12,824 bases of DNA from Oscillospiraceae bacterium (lineage in GTDB: Bacteria; Bacillota; Clostridia; Oscillospirales; Oscillospiraceae). The notes below the pieces were generated by a model. The model worked only from the letters and a program-made list of their open reading frames with translations, was not told the DNA's origin and searched no databases. The position numbers and the translations under genes are program-made. Below, piece by piece: positions 6,552 through 12,824 of this stretch (within the stretch, counting starts at the first letter, position 1; the number at the start of each line of letters is the position of its first letter). The DNA lies in contig JAEDFW010000050.1 in assembly GCA_016297855.1 (NCBI GenBank), forward strand, positions 1 to 12,824, in the 5' to 3' direction.

Positions 6552-7040
6552 TCATTTTCGCCCGGTCAGGATGCCGCGCAGATCTCGGATCGCGCCGCGC
6601 GGACATTTTACGGCACACTGGCCGCACGACAGGCAGACACTCTCATCGATGGCGGCGAGGTTGTCCTGCACCGCAATGGCACCCGCAGGGCACGCTTTGG
6701 CGCACATGCCGCAGCCGATACAGCTCACCTCGCAATACTTACGCGCGTTTTTGCCGAGGTCACGGTTTGAGCATTTGACCACGATGGGGTTTGCGCAGTC
6801 GTGGATATGGATCAGGCCGCGCGGACATTCGCGCACGCACGCGCCGCAGGCAATGCACTTTTCCTCGTTCACCTCGGCAACGCCGAGGGCATTGATCTCG
6901 ATCGCGTCAAAGCGGCAGGCACCGACACAGATTCCGCACGCCACGCAGCCGTATTCGCACTCAGCCGTGGCGCGGCAGCCGCCGTTGCACGCGACCAGCG
7001 CCGCGCGGTAGGGAAAGCGTTTTTTGACAGCCATCGTCAT
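6552..7040 (-). CDS. RnfB-like polyferredoxin with four 4Fe-4S sites
   Basis: This 162-residue iron-sulfur protein matches the C-terminal half of RnfB of the Rnf complex. It has the block ALVACNGGCRA with CEYGC (residues 14-32), then four ferredoxin motifs: C32/C35/C38/C42, C62/C65/C68/C72, C107/C110/C113/C117 and C136/C139/C142/C146. Extra cysteines at 18, 22, 28, 82, 90 and 103 are also present. It lacks the N-terminal membrane anchor of RnfB, so it should be soluble. The listed ATG overlaps the TGA of the hydroxylase gene (ATGA). A second ATG two codons in (7032-7034) has better spacing, 9 nt from AGGAG. Overlap with the hydroxylase gene suggests it accepts electrons from that enzyme. This is inferred from context, and an independent ferredoxin role is possible. 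Confidence 0.9.
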   Translation of the reverse strand: MTMAVKKRFPYRAALVACNGGCRATAECEYGCVACGICVGACRFDAIEINALGVAEVNEEKCIACGACVRECPRGLIHIHDCANPIVVKCSNRDLGKNARKYCEVSCIGCGMCAKACPAGAIAVQDNLAAIDESVCLSCGQCAVKCPRGAIRDLRGILTGRK

Positions 7041-9616
7041 CTTCTCCTTTCATACGGCGTGTTGACAAGCGGCAATTTTGTGCGCCGCTCACCGTCCAGT
7101 CGGAAGTATGCGTCGGCAATGGCGGGCGCGGTGGGGATCGACGTGATCTCGCCGATGCCGATGGCCCCGCACGCCACATCCAGCCCCGGTTTATCGACCA
7201 CGATGGCCTTGATCTCGGGGATCTCGTGCGCGCGGAACAGGCCGAGCTTGCCAAACTTGTCGATGGGCTTGCAGTTTTCGTCAATGGGATACTGCTCACG
7301 CAGGGCGTAGCCCATGCTCATGACCACACCGCCTTCGATCTGTCCCTCGCAAGAAATCGGGTTCACGGCCTTGCCCACATCATGTGCCGCGACAATCTTC
7401 TCGAGCTTTCCCGTCTTTTTATCCAGCACACACATCTGTGTAGCGTAGCCGTACGCCACATGCGAGACGGGATTTTCCTTCTTTGAGCCCAACGGGTCGG
7501 TGCGCGCAAGATATTCGCCGTAGAATTCCTGCCCGGCAAGCTGCGCCAGCGGTTTCTGCCGCAGGGCTTCGCTCAGCTTTTCGCACGCGCGGCGGCACGC
7601 CTCGCCGGTGACAAGCGTCTGGCGCGAGCCGGAGGTATCGCCCGAGTCGGGCGCGATCCACGTGTTTGAGCGTTCGTAGATGATATCATCCCGCGAAAGG
7701 CCGGTATTGGTCACGACCATCTGCACCAGCACCGTGCCCACGCCCTGACCGATGCACGACGCGCCGGCATAGATATGCAGCTTGCCGTCATTTTCCACAA
7801 TCAGCTTGCACCGGCCGTAGTCTGGCAGGCCTACGCCGACGCCCGCATTTTTCATCGCGCAGGCGATGCCTACGGGCTTTCCTGCCGCGACAGCCGCGTC
7901 GTAGTCGGCCTTCACGGCCTCCAGCGTCTCGGCAAGGCCCGTCTCCGGCCCGACAATCTGTCCGTTGGGCAGCACCTGACCGGGGCGGATGGCGTTGCGC
8001 CAGCGGATCTCCCACGGGCTGATGCCCACCTTGTCGGCCATTTCATTGAGCAGCGATTCGATGGCAAAGCACGTCTGCGTCACGCCGAAGCCACGGAACG
8101 CGCCGGCCGGCGGGTTATTGGTATAATAGGCAGTTCCCTCGATGGAGAAATTTTCATAGGCATACGGCCCGGCGGCGTGCGTGCACGCGCGTTCAAGAAC
8201 CGGTCCGCCCAGAGAGGCAAACGCGCCCGTATCGGAGACGACTTTCGCTTTCACGCCGAGGATATGCCCCTCTTCGTCGCAGCCCATCGTAAAGTCCATC
8301 CAAAACGGGTGACGCTTGGGATGGACAAGCAGCGACTCTGCGCGAGACAGCTTCACCTTGACAGGCAGACCCGTCACATAAGTGATAAGCGCCGCGTGAT
8401 GCTGTACCGACATGTCCTCCTTGCCACCGAAGCCGCCGCCCACGAGCTGGTTCTCCACCTTGATTTTCTTCGTGCCAAGAAGCAGCGTGCACTCATGCAG
8501 CGTGGTGTGCGCCGACTGGTCAGTGGTAAGCAGCATCACATCGCCGTCTTTGTCCAGATAGCTCACGGCGCACTCGGGCTCCAAAAAAGCATGCTCCGTC
8601 CACGGCGTTTCAAAGTGGCGCGAGATGACGTATTTCGCCTTTGCGATCGCGCCGTCGGCATCGCCGCGCGACACCCGGCGTACCGCCTGCATGTTCGTGC
8701 CTTCCTCATCAAAGACATGCGGCGCGTCATCGGCAGCAGCTTCAGTTGGGTTATGTACCGCAGGCAGAACCTCATATTCCACATCCACCAGCTTTTTCGC
8801 CTTTTCCAGCGTCAGCTGATCTTTTGCCACGACGAGCGCGATCGCATCACCCAGATAATGTGTCAGCCCGCCAACGGGAACGAGCGTATACTGGTCGTGC
8901 TTGATGTGGCCGATGCGGTTTTCTCCCGGAATATCGTCCGCAGTCAACACGGCCAGCACCCCGTCCAGCGCCAGCGCACGGCTGGCGTCGATTTTGAGCA
9001 CCCGCGCACGCGGGTATTTTGCCCGTACGGCAGAGCCGTAGGTCATACCGGGCACATACCAGTCATCGGGATATTTACCGTAACCCTGCACCTTTTCGGC
9101 CACATCCAACCGGTGCACGCTCGAGCCGAGCTTCCAGTCGGTATGGCTGGGTGCAGGAATCTCACCCGCTCTTTTCAGCTTTGCCGCCAGTTTGACCGCA
9201 GCGATGATCTTCACATAGCCCGTGCAGCGGCAGTAGTTGTTGCGAAGGGCGTATTTGATCTGCTGCTCGGTGGGATCTGGATTTTTATCCAGCAGCGCCT
9301 TGGTGCACAGCACCATACCCGGAATACAGAAGCCGCACTGCACCGCGCCCGCCTCGCCGTAGGCATAGGTATACAGGGTCTTTTCTTCATCCGTCAGCCC
9401 CTCGACCGTGAGGATGTGCTTCCCCTCGAGTTTGTCTGTGTCGGGCGTGCAGGCCCGGCACGGCTCGCCGTCGATCAGAACCGTACACGCGCCGCACGCG
9501 CCCTCCGAACAGCCATCCTTGACCGACGTGAGCTGCAGTTCATCGCGCAGGTAGCGCAGCAGTTTCCGGTTGGTTTCCACCGTCACCGGCACGCCATTGA
9601 CATAGAATTCAGACAT
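7037..9616 (-). CDS. Selenium-dependent xanthine dehydrogenase-type molybdenum hydroxylase
   Basis: This 859-residue protein fuses two parts of the xanthine dehydrogenase family. Residues 1-80 form a plant-type 2Fe-2S domain (C36, C41, C44, C56). Residues 85-160 hold the second 2Fe-2S domain, with QCGFC at 93-97 and CRCTGY at 129-134. The rest is the molybdopterin-binding catalytic region, with GGGFGGKEDM, AFRGFG and, near the C-terminus, GIGEITSIPTAPAIADA carrying the presumed catalytic Glu. The fused layout without an FAD domain matches the selenium-dependent hydroxylases of Clostridia and enterococci, which oxidise purines such as xanthine. The substrate is not proven here. The start at 9616 (MSEFYVNG) is chosen over an upstream ATG at 9715 because AAAGGAG lies 8 nt before it and homologous N-termini begin there. 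A promoter at 9744-9772 precedes it. Selenium is bound as a cofactor ligand, so no selenocysteine codon is expected or seen. Confidence 0.93.
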   Translation of the reverse strand: MSEFYVNGVPVTVETNRKLLRYLRDELQLTSVKDGCSEGACGACTVLIDGEPCRACTPDTDKLEGKHILTVEGLTDEEKTLYTYAYGEAGAVQCGFCIPGMVLCTKALLDKNPDPTEQQIKYALRNNYCRCTGYVKIIAAVKLAAKLKRAGEIPAPSHTDWKLGSSVHRLDVAEKVQGYGKYPDDWYVPGMTYGSAVRAKYPRARVLKIDASRALALDGVLAVLTADDIPGENRIGHIKHDQYTLVPVGGLTHYLGDAIALVVAKDQLTLEKAKKLVDVEYEVLPAVHNPTEAAADDAPHVFDEEGTNMQAVRRVSRGDADGAIAKAKYVISRHFETPWTEHAFLEPECAVSYLDKDGDVMLLTTDQSAHTTLHECTLLLGTKKIKVENQLVGGGFGGKEDMSVQHHAALITYVTGLPVKVKLSRAESLLVHPKRHPFWMDFTMGCDEEGHILGVKAKVVSDTGAFASLGGPVLERACTHAAGPYAYENFSIEGTAYYTNNPPAGAFRGFGVTQTCFAIESLLNEMADKVGISPWEIRWRNAIRPGQVLPNGQIVGPETGLAETLEAVKADYDAAVAAGKPVGIACAMKNAGVGVGLPDYGRCKLIVENDGKLHIYAGASCIGQGVGTVLVQMVVTNTGLSRDDIIYERSNTWIAPDSGDTSGSRQTLVTGEACRRACEKLSEALRQKPLAQLAGQEFYGEYLARTDPLGSKKENPVSHVAYGYATQMCVLDKKTGKLEKIVAAHDVGKAVNPISCEGQIEGGVVMSMGYALREQYPIDENCKPIDKFGKLGLFRAHEIPEIKAIVVDKPGLDVACGAIGIGEITSIPTAPAIADAYFRLDGERRTKLPLVNTPYERRR

Positions 9617-9656
9617 AACCAAAACTCCTTTTGACGCAGATTTCGGCAATACGTCA

Positions 9657-9713
9657 CAGCGAGCTGTTCTCGGCGCAAGCGCCACCGTCGTTCCGAGCGT
9701 TCGAAATTCAAAC
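9657..9713 (-). promoter_or_regulatory. Potentially structured leader and dyad operator of the hydroxylase operon
   Basis: The roughly 120-nt leader (predicted start 9737 to ATG 9616) holds a 15-bp imperfect dyad GTTCGAAATTCAAAC (9699-9713, 6 of 7 arm pairs). It also holds a GGCGC/GCGCC hairpin (9672-9683). CTCGG at 9669-9673 can pair either with CCGAG (9693-9697) or, as CTCG, with CGAG (9660-9663). I match it to no known riboswitch class. Confidence 0.3.
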
Positions 9714-9743
9714 AAAATTTTTGCAGGGAAAAAACTTTTTTAT

Positions 9744-9772
9744 ATTATACAATCATTTTCTCTCGCTTGCAA
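9744..9772 (-). promoter_or_regulatory. Predicted sigma-A promoter of the hydroxylase-polyferredoxin operon
   Basis: On the minus strand TTGCAA (9767-9772) and a perfect TATAAT (9744-9749) are separated by 17 nt. The start of transcription would be near 9737, giving a leader of about 120 nt. It lies after the terminator of the upstream operon, so the hydroxylase is a separate transcription unit. Confidence 0.75.
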
Positions 9773-9821
9773 CAGGAGTGACAAATAATTTCAGGCTCCG
9801 GCATTGTTTTCGATCATTCTG

Positions 9822-9859
9822 AACAAAACAAGCGCGGCGGAACCTGCCGGTCCCGCCGC
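9822..9859 (-). terminator. Intrinsic terminator of the ribokinase-PrsW-desulfurase-DUF3343 operon
   Basis: On the minus strand an 11-bp stem (9834-9859, one G-T pair) with a GGCA loop is followed by GCTTGTTTTGTT. It begins 5 nt after the DUF3343 stop and separates that operon from the hydroxylase promoter. Confidence 0.85.
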
Positions 9860-9864
9860 ATCGA

Positions 9865-10101
9865 TCAAATCTCCAGTTCGAATATTCCAGAAGTCTCCAG
9901 GTTGTTTTCACGGATGAGCGCCTCCAGCGCTGCGCGCGTCTCAACCGCTGCACGCCAGGCGATACCGCAGTCAGCCGTGAGTTGACGCGGCACAGGAGCG
10001 AGTCTGCCGGGCAGCCCTGCCGTCAGACACGCCTTCTCCATCGCCATAGACGCAGCCGTGGTGTGGAATGTCACAACAAGCTGTTTTGTCTTCTGCTTCA
10101 T
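9865..10101 (-). CDS. DUF3343 family protein (putative Se/S carrier-like)
   Basis: This 78-residue protein matches the small DUF3343 family, annotated as putative selenium/sulfur carrier-like proteins. It opens with a beta strand and a TFHTTAASMAMEKAC helix, and has a conserved turn, PRQLTADCGIAW, with Cys45 in the place expected for the reactive residue. The length is normal. Its ATG overlaps the TGA of the desulfurase-like gene (ATGA), and an AAAGGA lies 10 nt before the ATG. The family often lies beside cysteine desulfurase-like proteins and selenium-dependent molybdenum hydroxylases. Here it could receive selenium or sulfur from that enzyme and pass it to hydroxylase maturation. That role is inferred and has not been shown for this family to my knowledge. 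Confidence 0.88.
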   Translation of the reverse strand: MKQKTKQLVVTFHTTAASMAMEKACLTAGLPGRLAPVPRQLTADCGIAWRAAVETRAALEALIRENNLETSGIFELEI

Positions 10102-11234
10102 TGCTCTGCAATCCTTTCCACCGCCTGTATGGCCGTATTGATTTCCTCTTCCGTATTAAAAAAGCCAAAGCTGAAACGCACCGCACCCGTATCTTTCGTA
10201 CCCAGCGCCTCGTGCAGCCGCGGCGCACAGTGTGCGCCCGGACGCACGGCAATATCATATTCCTCCGCCAGCAGATCCGCTGCCTCGCCGGAGTCCAGTC
10301 CCGCGATATTGAGTGCGCAGATGGCTGCGCGCGGCCAGCGGTCCCAGTCGCCGTAGACCGTTACGCCCGGGATTTTCCGCACGCCGTCGTAGAACCGCCT
10401 GACAAGCACCTGCTCATGCGCACGGATAGTGTCGATCCCCGTTTTCCCCAGCCACGACAGTGCCGCGCCGAGACCCGCAATGCCGTGCGCGTTGAGCGTG
10501 CCGGCTTCGAGCCTTGCAGGATATTGCGCAGGCTGTGTGGGCAGGTACGTCTGAACTCCCGTGCCGCCAACGGCAAACGGTCGTACTTCCACGCCTGGCT
10601 GCAGGCACAGTCCGCCCGTACCCTGCGGGCCGTAGAGGCCCTTGTGGCCGGTGAAGCAGAGCACGTCGATATGCTGTCTTTGCATGTTGATGTCAAATAC
10701 ACCGGCCGTCTGCGACGCATCAACAATACACAAAATTCCGTGCTCGTGCGCGATGCGCCCGACCGTTTCGATATCAAACAGATTTCCCGTCAGATTTGAC
10801 GCGTGCATGCACACAATTGCGCGCGTGTTTGGGCGAATCAGCGCTTCAAACGCGCCGTAATCCAGCCGTCCCTGCCGGTCGGCAGGCACAAAGCTCACGC
10901 TGACGCCCTGCTCCATCAGCCGGTAGACCGGTCGCAGGACAGAGTTATGTTCACAGTCTGTGGTGATGATGTGATCGCCCGGTTGAAACAGACCTGAAAG
11001 CGCAATATTGAGCGCGTAGGTGGAATTCTGCGTAAAGATCACATGGTCAGCGCGCGGACAGTGAAACAGCGCAGCCAGTTGTTCACGCACGGTATAGACG
11101 GCGCGCGAGGCTCCGAGACTTGCTCCGTACGCGCCGCGCGAGCAGTTTCCGAGTGTACCGACGGCATCCGCCACAGCCTGCGCCACGCACGCCGGCTTTT
11201 GCACCGTCGTGGCGGCATTATCAAAATAAATCAA
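10098..11234 (-). CDS. Class V aminotransferase / cysteine desulfurase family protein (EF2568-like)
   Basis: This 378-residue PLP enzyme has the SufS/CsdB-type layout: IYFDNAATT at the N-terminus, CEHNS (94-98), VDASQTAG (171-178), the PLP lysine in FTGHK (Lys198) and the reactive Cys336 in RPGAHCAP. Enzymes of this type remove sulfur or selenium from (seleno)cysteine. The subfamily, named after EF2568 as I recall, occurs with selenium-dependent molybdenum hydroxylases. The start is taken as TTG at 11232-11234 because AAAGGAG (11242-11248) lies exactly 7 nt upstream and homologues begin at IYFDNAATT. An upstream ATG at 11279 would run into the PrsW gene. The ribosome binding site touches the PrsW TAA stop, and the TGA overlaps the DUF3343 ATG, so translation is coupled on both sides. 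Confidence 0.92.
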   Translation of the reverse strand: MIYFDNAATTVQKPACVAQAVADAVGTLGNCSRGAYGASLGASRAVYTVREQLAALFHCPRADHVIFTQNSTYALNIALSGLFQPGDHIITTDCEHNSVLRPVYRLMEQGVSVSFVPADRQGRLDYGAFEALIRPNTRAIVCMHASNLTGNLFDIETVGRIAHEHGILCIVDASQTAGVFDINMQRQHIDVLCFTGHKGLYGPQGTGGLCLQPGVEVRPFAVGGTGVQTYLPTQPAQYPARLEAGTLNAHGIAGLGAALSWLGKTGIDTIRAHEQVLVRRFYDGVRKIPGVTVYGDWDRWPRAAICALNIAGLDSGEAADLLAEEYDIAVRPGAHCAPRLHEALGTKDTGAVRFSFGFFNTEEEINTAIQAVERIAEQ

Positions 11235-11241
11235 ATTGTCT

Positions 11242-11248
11242 CTCCTTT
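11242..11248 (-). promoter_or_regulatory. Ribosome binding site that sets a TTG start for the desulfurase-like gene
   Basis: AAAGGAG on the minus strand ends 7 nt before TTG. It overlaps the TAA of the PrsW gene by one base, which argues against the longer ATG-started form. Confidence 0.7.
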
Positions 11249-11982
11249 TACACCAGCGGCGTGTCACCTTGCGCGGCATTGCGCAGCCTCAGGTATGCGT
11301 CGGCAAAAAACGCCAGCACAAACACATAAAACACCGCTGCCATGATGCGGCTGCCGGAAACAAGGCTGAAATCCCAGAAGCCGTGCAGCAGCGTGGGGAC
11401 GGCCAGTGCCTCGATCAGATGCCGCTTTTTTCCGTCAGAGACCTCAACAAGCAGCTTTTTCTGCCGCAGCTCAGCTCTTTTTGCCTCCCCCAGCGACACG
11501 CCCATGTAGACAGCGAAGAAAAAATGTCCCGGCACGGCGAACAGCGCCCGCGTAAGCGCCGTCAGAAAGCCGTACTGCCCGACATAGAGCACATTCTCCA
11601 GCGCCGCAAAGCCCAGCGCCACGAACACGCAGTAAACCACCGCGTCAAACTGATAGTTAAACGCAGGATTGCGCCATGCAAGCCAGCGCACGGGCAAATA
11701 CTTGCAGCTCTCTTCCAGAAGGCCCACGATGATAAAATTCTCGATCAGCATCCGTACAAGACTTCTGCCCGGCATGAGTATGCGCAGCAGATACAAAAGC
11801 CCGATCTCAAGACCGCAGGCGGCCGCACCTGCCAGCGCGCCGGCTCCGGCAAGGCCCAGCAGCAGCCGTTTCGGTTCTTTCTCAATACTGTCGAGCCGAT
11901 ACACCTGCACAAGCAGCACCGCCGAAGGCAGAAGCGCCGCCAGCATCAGTATCAGCCCCAGATACCATTCGCTCAAAGACAT
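11248..11982 (-). CDS. PrsW-family intramembrane metalloprotease
   Basis: This 244-residue polytopic protein belongs to the PrsW/Abi-related membrane protease family. In Bacillus subtilis, PrsW cleaves an anti-sigma factor. Here the conserved features are present: YRLDSIEKEP (28-37), EESCK (90-94), ALEN (127-130) with preceding D113, PGH (151-153) and HGFWDF (200-205). These contain the Glu and His residues expected to bind zinc in the membrane. About seven hydrophobic segments can be seen. The ATG overlaps the ribokinase stop by 10 nt and has only a weak ribosome binding site, so it is probably translated by coupling. No anti-sigma or sigma factor gene is in the window, so its target is unknown. 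Confidence 0.88.
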   Translation of the reverse strand: MSLSEWYLGLILMLAALLPSAVLLVQVYRLDSIEKEPKRLLLGLAGAGALAGAAACGLEIGLLYLLRILMPGRSLVRMLIENFIIVGLLEESCKYLPVRWLAWRNPAFNYQFDAVVYCVFVALGFAALENVLYVGQYGFLTALTRALFAVPGHFFFAVYMGVSLGEAKRAELRQKKLLVEVSDGKKRHLIEALAVPTLLHGFWDFSLVSGSRIMAAVFYVFVLAFFADAYLRLRNAAQGDTPLV

Positions 11983-12824
11983 GCCAACAGCTCGGAAGAT
12001 ACCACTTCGTCATATTTCGGCACACTGTCGCCGGCGCCGGGTCGGGTCACGGCGATGGCGCTGGCCACGGTGGCAAGCCTGAGCGCGTCCTTGACCGGTC
12101 TGCCGTCAGCCACGCCGCGCAGGAAGAAGCCGATGAACGTGTCGCCCGCGGCGGTGGTATCCACGGCCCTGACGCGGCAGGCCGGCACGCGCACGGTCTG
12201 CTCGCAGTCGCAGTAGACGCAGCCGTCGATGCCCAGTGTGAGCAGCACCCGCACCGACGGGTAGCGCGCGTGCAGCGTGTCAAGAATCTTCTCCGGCTCC
12301 GTTTCACCGGCCAGCGCGCCGCCCTCGATCTCGTTGACGATCAGCCAGTCGAGCTTTTCGATGGGATAGGACAGGACCTCTTCTCCGATCGGTGCGGCAT
12401 TGAACGCGATGCGCAGGCCCTTTTCGTGCGCCTGCTCGATGATGTAGGCGATGTCGTTAATCTCGTTCTGCAGCACGACGATATCGCCCGCGGAAAAGTG
12501 CGAAAGCACATCGTCAATAAACGCGTGCGTGAACTGACGGTTTGTACCGCCGTAGAGAATGATGCAGTTCTGACCCGTTCTGTCCACCTGAATGATGGCA
12601 TGACCATTCGCGCCATCACCATGGCGCACAAAATCGACATTCACACCGGCAGCGGCCATTTTCTCGCGCAGAAACTCTCCCTCGCGGCCGATGAGGCCCG
12701 CGTGGTAGACCTCTGCGCCTGCACGCGCCAGCGCAATGGACTGATTCAGTCCCTTGCCGCCGCAGCCGATGCTGAGCTGCGCACATCCGAGCGTTTCTCC
12801 GGGCTGGATAAAATGCTCCATCTG
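11973..12824 (-). CDS. rbsK: Ribokinase (PfkB family), N-terminus beyond window
   Basis: This is 283 residues of a ribokinase-type sugar kinase, which phosphorylates ribose (or a related pentose or nucleoside) with ATP. The first motif of the family, with the initiator Met, is off the right edge, as the frame stays open to the last base. Visible motifs are GCGGKGLNQS (substrate loop), IVNEIEGG, which is the NxxE magnesium motif, and DTTAAGDTFIGFFLRG, with the catalytic Asp in AAGD. This matches ribokinase better than 1-phosphofructokinase or 2-keto-3-deoxygluconate kinase. It is the first gene seen of a minus-strand operon running through PrsW to DUF3343. A link to purine-nucleoside catabolism, where ribose is released, would fit the hydroxylase downstream but is inference. 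Confidence 0.9.
   Translation of the reverse strand, partial: QMEHFIQPGETLGCAQLSIGCGGKGLNQSIALARAGAEVYHAGLIGREGEFLREKMAAAGVNVDFVRHGDGANGHAIIQVDRTGQNCIILYGGTNRQFTHAFIDDVLSHFSAGDIVVLQNEINDIAYIIEQAHEKGLRIAFNAAPIGEEVLSYPIEKLDWLIVNEIEGGALAGETEPEKILDTLHARYPSVRVLLTLGIDGCVYCDCEQTVRVPACRVRAVDTTAAGDTFIGFFLRGVADGRPVKDALRLATVASAIAVTRPGAGDSVPKYDEVVSSELLACL

Noticed and set aside
7037..9616. A possible selenocysteine (in-frame TGA) in the hydroxylase
   Set aside because: The reading frame is uninterrupted. In this enzyme class selenium is a labile ligand at the molybdenum centre, not selenocysteine.
7775..9634. A 619-codon plus-strand open frame lying over the hydroxylase gene
   Set aside because: It is antisense to a gene with clear family motifs, has no family resemblance, is rich in His and Arg, and arises from GC-biased codon use in the real gene.
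11236..12216. A 326-codon plus-strand open frame over the PrsW and ribokinase genes
   Set aside because: It is a low-complexity His/Gln/Arg-rich shadow of two well-supported minus-strand genes.

Overview
The window looks like chromosomal DNA from a GC-rich, anaerobic, Gram-positive Clostridia-type bacterium, perhaps an Oscillospirales gut organism. The reasons are strong AGGAGG-type ribosome binding sites, GTG and TTG starts, a Gram-positive lipoprotein, a PheB/UPF0735 ACT protein and a YtvI-like membrane protein (both Firmicutes families), and a selenium-type molybdenum hydroxylase. The taxonomic call is inference. I saw no phage, insertion sequence, CRISPR array, tRNA or rRNA, and no gene-free stretch longer than about 300 bases.

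Left part (1-4040). A minus-strand pair, a PheB-like ACT regulator and an iron-dependent alcohol dehydrogenase cut by the left edge, is driven by a promoter near 1045-1073. Divergent from it on the plus strand lie a YtvI/AI-2E-type membrane protein, then an RluA-family pseudouridine synthase overlapping a 1-phosphofructokinase (fruK) by ATGA. Bases 4040-4254 hold a compact orphan unit: an extended -10 promoter, 10-bp phased repeats, a Shine-Dalgarno site over a four-residue ORF, and a strong terminator.

Middle part (4255-6540), minus strand. A 562-residue lipoprotein carries a DUF3221-like region, Ca-loop-like motifs and an SH3-like tail. Upstream of it is a small conserved-looking membrane protein with its own well-spaced promoter.

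Right part (6552-12824), all minus strand. One operon, read right to left, is ribokinase (cut by the right edge), a PrsW-family membrane protease, a class V aminotransferase/cysteine desulfurase-like protein and a DUF3343 protein. The genes overlap or nearly touch, and the unit ends in a clear terminator at 9822-9859. A second operon starts at a TTGCAA-N17-TATAAT promoter. It encodes a fused 2Fe-2S/molybdopterin selenium-dependent xanthine dehydrogenase-type hydroxylase and, overlapping it by 4 bp, a soluble polyferredoxin resembling the C-terminal half of RnfB.

The desulfurase-like protein plus DUF3343 protein next to such a hydroxylase is the signature of the selenium-dependent molybdenum hydroxylase system of organisms that use SelD without selenocysteine. 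The likely logic is that the desulfurase and DUF3343 proteins mobilise selenium or sulfur for the hydroxylase, while the RnfB-like polyferredoxin takes its electrons in place of the usual FAD subunit. The most unusual points are this RnfB-like partner, the structured leader of the hydroxylase operon, and the orphan unit at 4040-4254.
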